Shown here one piece after another: positions 1 to 5,199 of a DNA stretch of 5,199 bases; within the stretch, counting starts at the first letter, position 1, and each line of letters begins with the position of its first letter. Source of the stretch: Candidatus Izemoplasma sp. (GTDB lineage: Bacteria; Bacillota_I; Bacilli_A; Izemoplasmatales; Izemoplasmataceae); contig JAOZSP010000127.1 in the NCBI GenBank assembly GCA_029939615.1, positions 1-5,199 of the forward strand, written 5' to 3'. Under the pieces are notes generated by a model that saw only the letters and a program-made list of their open reading frames with translations, was not told the origin of the DNA and searched no databases. A program made the translations under genes and the position numbers.

Positions 1-759
1 TAACTCATATCCTTTGGCAGCAGTTGGAACAGCTGAATCAATTCTTGATGTAAGAATTACTCCTGCTAAAGCAGCTAGCAACCCACTAATCATATATATG
101 TATACTATATTCTTTTCAATTCTAACTCCTGATAGTTTTGCTGCTTTTTCATTTCCACCTATTGCATAAACTCTTTTTCCAAATGTTGTATTTTTTAAGA
201 AGTAAACAAAAATCAAAAATACAATTATAAGAATATAAACTGGAACAGGAACACCTAGCATACTTCCTCTACCAATCCATCCAATTAGCCCTTCTCCAAG
301 TTTTGAAGCTGGCAACCCATCAGATAAATAAAGTGTAACTCCTCGAAAAACCATCATACTTCCTAACGTTGCGATAAATGGTTGAAGTTTTCCTTTAGCA
401 ATTAAAAGACCGTTTAAAGCTCCGATTACTGCCCCCACTAATAATGAAAGCAAAACAGAAGGTAACACTGGGAATCCAGCCTTTATTGACATGGCCATAA
501 TCATACTAGATACCGCTAAAGTACTTCCTACTGATAAGTCGATTCCACCAGATATAATTACTATTGTTAAACCAAATGCAAGTAATCCATTTATTGATGC
601 TTGTCTAAGGACACTTATTAGATTATAACTAGATAAAAATCTTGGTTGAATAATTGATAGTAGCAACATGATTAATAATAATCCTAGTATTGGTATATTT
701 TTCTTAGTTAAGATTAGTGCTCTTTTTAAAAATTGCTCTAATTTATTTGCTTTTTCCAA
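1..759 (-). CDS. rbsC: Ribose ABC transporter permease RbsC (partial, C-terminus cut by window edge)
   Basis: Membrane-spanning subunit of the ribose importer. It forms the translocation path, driven by RbsA and fed by a ribose-binding protein. 253 codons are visible; E. coli RbsC is 321 aa, so about 65-70 residues lie beyond the left edge. Seen: a short charged N-terminus, then hydrophobic segments at about 22-38, 56-72, 77-92, 98-121, 127-145, 170-188 and 218-238. Family hallmarks are GGIDLSVGS (71-79), ATLGSMMVFRG (130-140) and the cytoplasmic coupling loop GGNEKAAKLSGV (201-212), which contacts the ATPase. The visible part ends in GYEL, a conserved point followed by the last helices in homologues. 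The start is TTG at 759, chosen because GGAGGT lies 7 nt upstream; the first in-frame ATG (669) would delete half of the first membrane helix. The start overlaps the rbsA end by 17 nt. Family assignment is secure; sugar specificity is inferred from the rbs neighbours. Confidence 0.95.
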   Translation of the reverse strand, partial: MEKANKLEQFLKRALILTKKNIPILGLLLIMLLLSIIQPRFLSSYNLISVLRQASINGLLAFGLTIVIISGGIDLSVGSTLAVSSMIMAMSIKAGFPVLPSVLLSLLVGAVIGALNGLLIAKGKLQPFIATLGSMMVFRGVTLYLSDGLPASKLGEGLIGWIGRGSMLGVPVPVYILIIVFLIFVYFLKNTTFGKRVYAIGGNEKAAKLSGVRIEKNIVYIYMISGLLAALAGVILTSRIDSAVPTAAKGYEL

Positions 760-2245
760 AATTTGCACCTCCCATCATACATTTCATTACTGTTTCATCT
801 GATAAATTATCATTTATCATTGATCCAGTTAATTTACCTTCGTGCATTACGTAAATTTTATCTGCGATTCCTAACAATTCAACTAGTTCGCTGGATACTA
901 CTATAAATCCAATACCAATTTTCCTTAGTTCGAATATTAACTGATATATTTGCTTTTTCGAGTTAACATCAATTCCTCTAGTTGGTTCATCCAAAATTAA
1001 TACTTGTGGACTATTTGCAAGCCACTTTGCTAAAACTACTTTTTGCTGATTTCCACCACTTAGTTCCATAGCAGTTTGTTCTAATCCTCTAAATTTCAAG
1101 TTAACCATGCTCGTATATTTTTTTGCCGCTTCACTTGCTAATTTGTAGTTAATAATGTTCTTTTTGCTAAATCTTCTCAAGTTATTAAATAAAATATTAT
1201 CTGATATTGTAAACTCTAAAAATAATCCTTCATCTTTTCTATTTTCAGTAACATATCCTATTCCAAATTCCTTAGCATCTTGAACAGACTTAATAGTTAC
1301 AGGTTCATCTTTAAAATAAAAGTTTCCTTTATCACATGGCTCTATTCCAAATATTGCATTCATTATTTCTGTTCTTCCGCTACCCATTAATCCAGCAAAA
1401 CCAACGATTTCCCCTTCATGCACTTCAAAACTTACGTCTTGAAATAATTTGTCTTTTGAAATATTTTCAACTCTAAGTAGTGATGGACCTAGTTCAATAT
1501 GTGGTTTATCCGGAAATAATCCACCTAAGTCATAACCAACCATATTCTTTACTACATCTTCATAAGTAATATTTTTTACTTTTTCAGAAATCACGAACTC
1601 ACCATCTCTTAATATGGTAATTCGATCACATATTTGAAATATTTCTTTCATTCTATGAGAAATATATACAATTGATTTTCCTTCCGTTCTTAATACTTCA
1701 AGCACTTTGAATAGTGCGCTTATCTCTCTATTTGTAAGTGCACTTGTAGGTTCATCCATTACTATCAGCTCTGCATCAAGTAAAATGGCTTTTGCTATTT
1801 CTAACATTTGTTGGAGTCCTACAGACAACTCCCCAATTGGACGATTTAAATCAATGTCAATCCCTAATCTTTTTAAAACCCCTTTTGCTATTTTAGATTG
1901 CTCTTTGACATCAATTCTTCCCATTTTTGTTTTTATTTCTTTGCATAAAAATAGATTTTCTAAAACTGTCATATCATCAAAAACGTTTAATTCTTGATTA
2001 ACTATTGCAATTTTCATTTCTTCACTATCTCGGATTGATTTGAAATGAACTTCCTCACCGTTTATAAATATGGTTCCTCCATTGTGTGGGAATATACCTG
2101 TTAAGATTTTCATCAACGTAGATTTTCCTGCTCCATTTTCTCCAACTAAAGCGTGAAATTCATTTTCTTTAACATCAAAGTTTACATTTTTAAGTACTTC
2201 TACAGGACCAAATGACTTATAAATACCTTTCATTTCAAGATGCAT
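743..2245 (-). CDS. rbsA: Ribose ABC transporter ATP-binding protein RbsA
   Basis: Cytoplasmic ATPase with two fused ABC domains that powers ribose import through RbsC. At 500 aa it is full length (E. coli RbsA is 501). Domain 1: Walker A GENGAGKST (35-43), Q-loop Q84, signature LSVGLQQ (140-146), Walker B LIVMDEP with Glu165, H-loop His197. Domain 2: the Walker A equivalent is GLMGSGRTE (285-293), with Arg291 where the catalytic lysine should be. Its signature LSGGNQQ (395-401) and Walker B VLILDEPTRG (Glu420) are intact, but the H-loop position is Ser452 in VVSSE. This degenerate second site is normal for the sugar-type RbsA/MglA/XylG family, so it does not indicate decay. The start ATG overlaps the rbsD stop by 1 nt (TAATG) with GGAGA about 9 nt upstream; Met5 is a less likely alternative. 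Substrate is inferred from rbsK and rbsD next door; a related pentose importer cannot be excluded by sequence alone. Confidence 0.97.
   Translation of the reverse strand: MHLEMKGIYKSFGPVEVLKNVNFDVKENEFHALVGENGAGKSTLMKILTGIFPHNGGTIFINGEEVHFKSIRDSEEMKIAIVNQELNVFDDMTVLENLFLCKEIKTKMGRIDVKEQSKIAKGVLKRLGIDIDLNRPIGELSVGLQQMLEIAKAILLDAELIVMDEPTSALTNREISALFKVLEVLRTEGKSIVYISHRMKEIFQICDRITILRDGEFVISEKVKNITYEDVVKNMVGYDLGGLFPDKPHIELGPSLLRVENISKDKLFQDVSFEVHEGEIVGFAGLMGSGRTEIMNAIFGIEPCDKGNFYFKDEPVTIKSVQDAKEFGIGYVTENRKDEGLFLEFTISDNILFNNLRRFSKKNIINYKLASEAAKKYTSMVNLKFRGLEQTAMELSGGNQQKVVLAKWLANSPQVLILDEPTRGIDVNSKKQIYQLIFELRKIGIGFIVVSSELVELLGIADKIYVMHEGKLTGSMINDNLSDETVMKCMMGGANFGKSK
767..772 (-). promoter_or_regulatory. 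Shine-Dalgarno site deciding the rbsC TTG start
   Basis: GGAGGT, a perfect six-base match to the anti-Shine-Dalgarno sequence, sits inside the last codons of rbsA (the Gly-Gly codons of its GGANFGKSK tail). It is 7 nt from TTG at 759. The strength and spacing of this site are the main reason to accept the non-ATG start of rbsC. Confidence 0.85.
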
Positions 2246-2652
2246 TATTTTGTTTCTCCAAAATATATACCTGACTTCAAAATAATGTTTGAGTAGGCTT
2301 TATTATCTCCTGTACGAATTACTGCTTTTGTATGTTTTGTTTCATTCTTAAATTTATCATGTGATAGAAAAGTTATTGTAGCATTTGGTAAAAGTTCCAT
2401 TATTTTTTTAAGATACTCTGAATTATCACTCTTTATTTCTTCAGCTAATATTATCTCTTCCACTTCAAAGTCATCTAATACTACCTTTAGAACATCTATA
2501 AAAGATGGTACTCCATAAGTTAACGCTAAATCTATTTTTGTTACATCTTTAGGAATTGGTAATCCACAATCAGCAATACAAATCGCATCTTTATGTCCAA
2601 TATCGCTAAGCACTTTACTAATACCACTATTTAATATTCCATGTTTTTTCAC
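2245..2652 (-). CDS. rbsD: D-ribose pyranase RbsD
   Basis: Catalyses interconversion of the beta-pyranose and furanose-prone forms of D-ribose in the cytoplasm, supplying ribokinase with its usable form. 135 aa, close to the 131-139 aa typical of the family. The conserved active-site set is present at the family positions: His20 (proposed general acid/base) in GHKD, Asp28 in ADCGLPIP, His98 in LSHDKF, and Tyr120 and Asn122 in AYSN. The N-terminus MKKHGILN is also typical. The family forms ring-shaped oligomers (decamer in B. subtilis, known for the family and not visible here). The start is GTG at 2652, overlapping the rbsK TGA stop by 4 nt (GTGA), with AAAGGAG 8 nt upstream. It lies directly between rbsK and rbsA, as in B. 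subtilis, supporting ribose rather than another pentose as the operon's sugar. The fucose mutarotase FucU is the nearest relative, but neighbours and residues favour RbsD. Confidence 0.96.
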   Translation of the reverse strand: MKKHGILNSGISKVLSDIGHKDAICIADCGLPIPKDVTKIDLALTYGVPSFIDVLKVVLDDFEVEEIILAEEIKSDNSEYLKKIMELLPNATITFLSHDKFKNETKHTKAVIRTGDNKAYSNIILKSGIYFGETK

Positions 2653-3512
2653 TTTTTCATCTCCTTTAGCACTGAGTATGCAGTTTGTGCTCCTAAATAT
2701 TTACAGGTAATTGAAGCTGTTTTAATTCCTTTTTTAATTGCGTCTTGTATACTCATATTGTTTGCAATACCTGATGTGAATCCGGCAACAAATGAATCAC
2801 CAGCTCCAGTTGTATCTACAACACTTATTTTCTCAGAAGGTTCTATCTTAACCATATTATCGTTATAATACATTACGCCTTTTTCACCTTGAGTAATTAT
2901 TACTTTTCCTTTATATTTATTAACAATGCTCTCAAGATCATTCGTTTTAAATATTACTTCTGCTTCAGTTTCATTAGGAATAAGAAATTCAACACTTTCA
3001 ATAATAGACTCATCAAGATCCAATGCAGGAGCTGGATTTAATATTATTTTAATTCCCATCTTTTTTGCCTTTTCAATCATATATTTACTTGTATCAAAAT
3101 TAATTTCAAGTTGAGCAACTAATATCTCTATAGCTGGATTTTCTTTAAAGAATTTATCTATATCGTATTTTGTTATTAAGTCATTTGCGCCTTTGATAAC
3201 GACTATAGAATTATCATTATTTGTTAGTTGGATTACAGCTAATCCTGAGTTAGATTCCTTTGTGAGAACGTTCCCATTTAATTCTAAAGAAATTAGGTGA
3301 TTTAAATATTGTTTCCCAAATACATCTTTTCCCAATGCCCCAAAGAATAATACATTTTCTTCCAAAGCACTTAGGATTACTGCTTGATTTGCCCCTTTAC
3401 CACCATTTAGTATCCTAAAATCATTGCCAAACAATGTTTCACCTTTAAGTGGAGCTTTATCAATTGTGTATACTAAATCAGTATTTATACTGCCCACAAC
3501 AGCAATTTTCAT
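2649..3512 (-). CDS. rbsK: Ribokinase RbsK
   Basis: Cytoplasmic PfkB-family sugar kinase that phosphorylates D-ribose with ATP to ribose 5-phosphate. 287 aa, slightly shorter than E. coli RbsK (309), with no domain missing. Seen in order: the N-terminal strand and substrate residues GSINTDLV (7-14, with Asn10 and Asp12), PfkB signature 1 GGKGANQA (37-44), the lid region ending SGLAVIQL (89-96), GAND (108-111), QLE (134-136), NPAPA (159-163), the NETEAE segment (180-185), and signature 2 DTTGAGDSF (233-241) with catalytic base Asp239. A C-terminal GAQTA (274-278) matches the GAQ element of the monovalent-cation loop in ribokinases. The start ATG has GGAGGT 6 nt upstream, and that site overlaps the stop codon of rbsR 4 nt away, suggesting coupling. 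The neighbouring pyranase and transporter make ribose the substrate; deoxyribose or another pentose is the less likely alternative. Confidence 0.96.
   Translation of the reverse strand: MKIAVVGSINTDLVYTIDKAPLKGETLFGNDFRILNGGKGANQAVILSALEENVLFFGALGKDVFGKQYLNHLISLELNGNVLTKESNSGLAVIQLTNNDNSIVVIKGANDLITKYDIDKFFKENPAIEILVAQLEINFDTSKYMIEKAKKMGIKIILNPAPALDLDESIIESVEFLIPNETEAEVIFKTNDLESIVNKYKGKVIITQGEKGVMYYNDNMVKIEPSEKISVVDTTGAGDSFVAGFTSGIANNMSIQDAIKKGIKTASITCKYLGAQTAYSVLKEMKK
2661..2667 (-). promoter_or_regulatory. Shine-Dalgarno site deciding the rbsD GTG start
   Basis: AAAGGAG lies in the final codons of rbsK, 8 nt before GTG at 2652. No ATG follows near enough to compete, and the GTG start gives the canonical MKKHGILN N-terminus, so the GTG call is firm. 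The GTGA overlap suggests translational coupling of rbsD to rbsK. Confidence 0.8.
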
Positions 3513-3516
3513 AGTA

Positions 3517-4491
3517 TTACCTCCATACTGTGCTTTCTCTTACAAATAGTTCTGCTTCTTGTATGTACTCGTTTTCTTTATAATCATCAAAATTACTTAA
3601 TATTTTGTAAGCTGTGTTGCACATTTTCTCTATATGTTGATCTATTGTTGTTAATTTAGGAAAAATGTGGTTTGATAATCTGATATTATCAAATCCAGCA
3701 AATCGAATTCTCTTAAATCTTTTATTATAATAGAGATTATTTAAGAATGATTGAAGTTTAATCGCCTCATTATCATTTCTTGATATAATTGCACCAATAT
3801 TGTTTTCTAATATATAGGTACGTAATCTATAAAAATTTACACCATCTTTTTTCTTATACGTATAACTAAATACATCCTTGTTTAATTCATTACAAGCTTT
3901 TACATATCCAGCAATTCTTTCTTTTACAGATGAACTTTCCTTGCTTCTAGAAAAAAACATAACATTTTCTTTTGTATTTTCAAAAATATGTTTTGTTAAA
4001 ATATACCCATTTGTAAAGTTGTTCGATACAATCGATTTCATAGATTCAAATTTCTTATCGATTGAAATAATAGGAACTGTTATTTTTAAGTCTCTTATTT
4101 TTTGGTCATCTAATTCACTTCGGCAAAAGAATATTCCATCCACTCTAAATCCTCTTAAGAAAGCTATAGCAGTTAGTTCTCTGGTGTAGTCTGAATCAGT
4201 TGTTTTGATAACAAGTGATTTTCCTTCAGCATAAGCTAATTGATCTAGTCTTTTCAATATTTGCAAGAAAAATGGATTATCTAAATCTGGCACAAGTACA
4301 CCAATTAAATTACTCTTAGATGTTCTTAGAAGTTGAGCGAAATTATTTTTTACATATCCTGTCTTAGATATTGTATTTTCAATAATCTTGCACTTTTCCT
4401 TACTTACACCTTCACCTCTTAAGTATCTTGAAATTGTAGATTTACTAATACCAGAGACTTGCTCTAAATCTAATATTGTTATATTTTTCAT
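3517..4491 (-). CDS. rbsR: LacI-family transcriptional regulator, probable ribose operon repressor RbsR
   Basis: Probable repressor of the operon in which it is the first gene, released by ribose or a derivative (effector inferred). 324 aa, usual for LacI proteins. The N-terminal helix-turn-helix is at about 4-23 (ITILDLEQVSGISKSTISR) and aligns to LacI without gaps up to Arg22. The recognition-helix variable residues are Lys17-Ser18, where LacI has Tyr17-Gln18. The hinge region ends near Leu55, the likely minor-groove leucine. A periplasmic-binding-protein-like effector and dimerisation domain follows from IGVLVPDLDNPFF (63-75), including VDGIFF, IRFAGFDN and the usual LTTIDQ near the C-terminus. 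Oddities: the hinge lacks the common proline and the AR.L pattern (it reads YVKNNFAQLLRTSKS). The start ATG has AAGGTGA 4 nt upstream. A consensus promoter and an 18-bp palindrome lie just upstream, implying autoregulation. Family is certain; the ribose role rests on position and is very likely. Confidence 0.92.
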   Translation of the reverse strand: MKNITILDLEQVSGISKSTISRYLRGEGVSKEKCKIIENTISKTGYVKNNFAQLLRTSKSNLIGVLVPDLDNPFFLQILKRLDQLAYAEGKSLVIKTTDSDYTRELTAIAFLRGFRVDGIFFCRSELDDQKIRDLKITVPIISIDKKFESMKSIVSNNFTNGYILTKHIFENTKENVMFFSRSKESSSVKERIAGYVKACNELNKDVFSYTYKKKDGVNFYRLRTYILENNIGAIISRNDNEAIKLQSFLNNLYYNKRFKRIRFAGFDNIRLSNHIFPKLTTIDQHIEKMCNTAYKILSNFDDYKENEYIQEAELFVRESTVWR

Positions 4492-4505
4492 CTAATCACC
4501 TTTTT

Positions 4506-4523
4506 TATGGGAAGGTTCCCATA
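4506..4523. promoter_or_regulatory. Probable RbsR operator (18-bp palindrome)
   Basis: The plus strand reads TATGGGAAGGTTCCCATA: two perfect 8-bp inverted arms around a 2-bp centre GG. It spans the predicted start site of the rbs transcript (about 4522) and ends 14 nt before the rbsR ATG, so a bound protein would block RNA polymerase. Size and two-fold symmetry fit a LacI-family dimer site, and RbsR is the obvious candidate. The centre is GG/CC rather than the CG step found in most LacI-family operators. No second copy of the site is seen in the intergenic region. Confidence 0.75.
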
Positions 4524-4528
4524 TTATG

Positions 4529-4557
4529 ATTATAATATACATTTATACTGATGTCAA
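4529..4557 (-). promoter_or_regulatory. Promoter of the rbs operon (sigma-A type)
   Basis: On the minus strand a perfect -35 TTGACA (4557-4552) and a perfect -10 TATAAT (4534-4529) are separated by 17 bp, the optimal spacing. The predicted start is A at about 4522, giving a leader of about 31 nt to the rbsR ATG. With both boxes at consensus, tight repression is expected to be needed, consistent with the palindrome over the start site. I found no convincing CcpA-type cre sequence here. Confidence 0.88.
4530..4542. repeat. 13-bp direct repeat, copy 1
   Basis: TTATAATATACAT, identical to positions 4631-4643, 101 bp away in the same orientation. This copy overlaps the -10 box of the rbs promoter (on the opposite strand). 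It is AT-rich, so chance identity remains possible. Confidence 0.6.
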
Positions 4558-4628
4558 TAAAATTCTCTTCATTTTATAATCGATATATTTGATCTACAAA
4601 AACAATGAATTTTTTTTTAGTACATGCG

Positions 4629-4637
4629 TGTTATAAT
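4629..4637 (+). promoter_or_regulatory. Extended -10 promoter of the yigZ-like gene
   Basis: TGTTATAAT is a consensus extended -10 (TG, one base, TATAAT). No good -35 box lies 16-18 bp upstream, where there is only an A/T run, and the extended element can compensate for this. The predicted start near 4642-4644 leaves a leader of only about 9-11 nt before the ATG at 4653. A second TATAAT at 4575-4580 on this strand also lacks a -35 and a TG extension, but would give a leader of more usual length. Confidence 0.6.
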
Positions 4638-4643
4638 ATACAT
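4631..4643. repeat. 13-bp direct repeat, copy 2
   Basis: TTATAATATACAT, identical to 4530-4542. This copy contains the -10 box of the plus-strand promoter and ends 9 nt before the yigZ-like start codon. Identity stops sharply at both ends of the 13 bases. Confidence 0.6.
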
Positions 4644-4649
4644 GGTGAT
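4644..4649 (+). promoter_or_regulatory. Ribosome binding site of the yigZ-like gene
   Basis: GGTGAT pairs with the 3'-terminal ATCACC of 16S rRNA, outside the usual GGAGG core, and lies only 3 nt from ATG 4653. The same GGTGAT form, preceded by AA, is used for rbsR on the other strand. No other in-frame start codon lies upstream, so this site supports the ATG at 4653. Confidence 0.55.
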
Positions 4650-4652
4650 TAC

Positions 4653-5199
4653 ATGAAAAGTATTTTTAAGAAAGTTAATTCAGAAATAGTTATTAACAAA
4701 AGTAAATTTATCAATTACTTAATACCTGTAACATCTACTGAAGAAGTCAAAGATAAATTAAATGATTTGCGTAAAAAGTATAAAGATGCTAGTCATCACT
4801 GCTATGCCTATATTATTGGTAAAAATCAAGAGATTCAAAAATATAGTGATGATGGAGAACCTAGTAAAACCGCAGGAATGCCGATGATAGAAGTCTTAAA
4901 GAAACAAGGACTAACAAATATCCTTACTGTTTCAATTAGGTATTTTGGCGGTATCAAGTTAGGGGCAGGTGGTCTTGTTAGAGCATATACTAAAAGTGTT
5001 AGTGAAGCATTAAAAAACGCTCAATTTTCATTTCTTGTGAAAATCACAGAAATAAAAATTAGCGTCTCTTTTGATCAAATAGGAAATGTTGAAAAATATA
5101 TTAGAGATAACTCTATATTACTAAACACCGAATATAATGAAAAAGTGGACTACTTCGTCGAAATTGAAAACGAAAAACTACTAGATTTAACAAACACAA
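4653..5199 (+). CDS. YigZ/IMPACT family protein (partial, C-terminus cut by window edge)
   Basis: Member of the conserved UPF0029/IMPACT family (E. coli YigZ, B. subtilis YvyE). In eukaryotes IMPACT restrains the GCN2 kinase; the bacterial role is poorly defined, and the name proline dipeptidase sometimes given to it is not supported by sequence. 182 codons are visible and the family is about 204-217 aa, so about 20-35 residues are missing. The N-terminal Impact domain (about 12-120) shows ASHHCYAYIIG (46-56), the hallmark YSDDGEPSKTAGMPM (64-78) and RYFGGIKLGAGGLVRAY (96-112). The second, ferredoxin-like DUF1949 domain begins near residue 131 and is incomplete. The protein is predicted cytoplasmic, with no signal peptide or membrane segment. 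It is divergent from rbsR with 161 bp between the start codons and its own promoter, and there is no evident functional tie to ribose. Its reading frame runs open to the window edge. Confidence 0.93.
   Translation, partial: MKSIFKKVNSEIVINKSKFINYLIPVTSTEEVKDKLNDLRKKYKDASHHCYAYIIGKNQEIQKYSDDGEPSKTAGMPMIEVLKKQGLTNILTVSIRYFGGIKLGAGGLVRAYTKSVSEALKNAQFSFLVKITEIKISVSFDQIGNVEKYIRDNSILLNTEYNEKVDYFVEIENEKLLDLTNT

Noticed and set aside
285..293. Residues 285-293 of RbsA (not nucleotides): Walker A lacking lysine in the second ABC domain, considered as evidence of gene decay
   Set aside because: The GLMGSGRTE form and the missing H-loop histidine are standard in the second domain of RbsA/MglA/XylG-type ATPases.
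1707..1997. Plus-strand open frame of 96 codons
   Set aside because: It lies antisense within rbsA domain 1, where every ABC motif is present in the minus-strand frame; it shows no recognisable domain.
2641..2868. Plus-strand open frame of 75 codons
   Set aside because: It is antisense to the 3' end of rbsK, across its DTTGAGDSF signature; it is a shadow frame.
2926..3114. Plus-strand open frame of 62 codons
   Set aside because: It is antisense to the middle of rbsK; the serine- and isoleucine-rich translation is typical of a reverse-strand shadow.
3878..4189. Plus-strand open frame of 103 codons with hydrophobic stretches
   Set aside because: It is antisense to the effector domain of rbsR; no ribosome site or family resemblance.
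4501..4523. Possible intrinsic terminator (T-run next to a palindrome)
   Set aside because: On the plus strand the T-run precedes the stem, and on the minus strand the stem is followed by A's, so neither direction gives a stem followed by U's. The position over the rbs start site fits an operator.
1..5199. A novel defence, mobile or biosynthetic system
   Set aside because: All six genes belong to well-known families in a common order. There are no transposase, integrase, toxin-antitoxin or repeat-array signs, and no unexplained coding gap larger than the 161-bp promoter region.

Overview
This is an AT-rich window (roughly a third G+C or less by eye). It carries most of a D-ribose uptake and phosphorylation operon on the minus strand and the start of an unrelated YigZ/IMPACT-family gene on the plus strand. 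Low G+C, strong Shine-Dalgarno sites, a perfect sigma-A type promoter and the gene order rbsR-rbsK-rbsD-rbsA-rbsC suggest a low-GC Gram-positive (Bacillota) or a close relative. TGA is a true stop (it ends rbsK) and tryptophan is encoded by TGG, so a mycoplasma-type code with TGA as tryptophan is unlikely. I cannot name a genus.

Layout, in transcription order on the minus strand: rbsR (LacI-family regulator, 4491 to 3517), rbsK (ribokinase, 3512 to 2649), rbsD (D-ribose pyranase, 2652 to 2245, GTG start), rbsA (duplicated-domain ABC ATPase, 2245 to 743) and rbsC (permease, TTG start at 759, cut by the left window edge after 253 codons). The spacings are +4, -4, -1 and -17 nt. This is one tightly packed, probably translationally coupled transcript with no room for internal promoters or terminators. 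The periplasmic-type ribose-binding protein gene rbsB is not in the window; by analogy with the Bacillus subtilis order it would lie just beyond the left edge.

The only substantial non-coding stretch is 4492-4652 (161 bp), between rbsR and the divergent yigZ-like gene. It holds a consensus promoter for the rbs operon (TTGACA, 17 bp, TATAAT), a near-perfect 18-bp palindrome over the predicted transcription start that is the likely RbsR operator, and an extended -10 promoter for the plus-strand gene. It also holds an exact 13-bp direct repeat overlapping both -10 regions.

How it works together: RbsA and RbsC (with RbsB, not seen) import ribose. RbsD interconverts the pyranose form and the form used by the kinase. 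RbsK makes ribose 5-phosphate for the pentose phosphate and nucleotide pathways. RbsR, encoded first in its own operon, probably represses everything from the palindrome, an autoregulated arrangement. The yigZ-like gene (4653 onward) is cut by the right edge and has no obvious link to ribose. I see no mobile element, CRISPR array, tRNA or rRNA. The genes belong to well-known families, and the observations worth a second look are concentrated in the 161-bp divergent promoter region.
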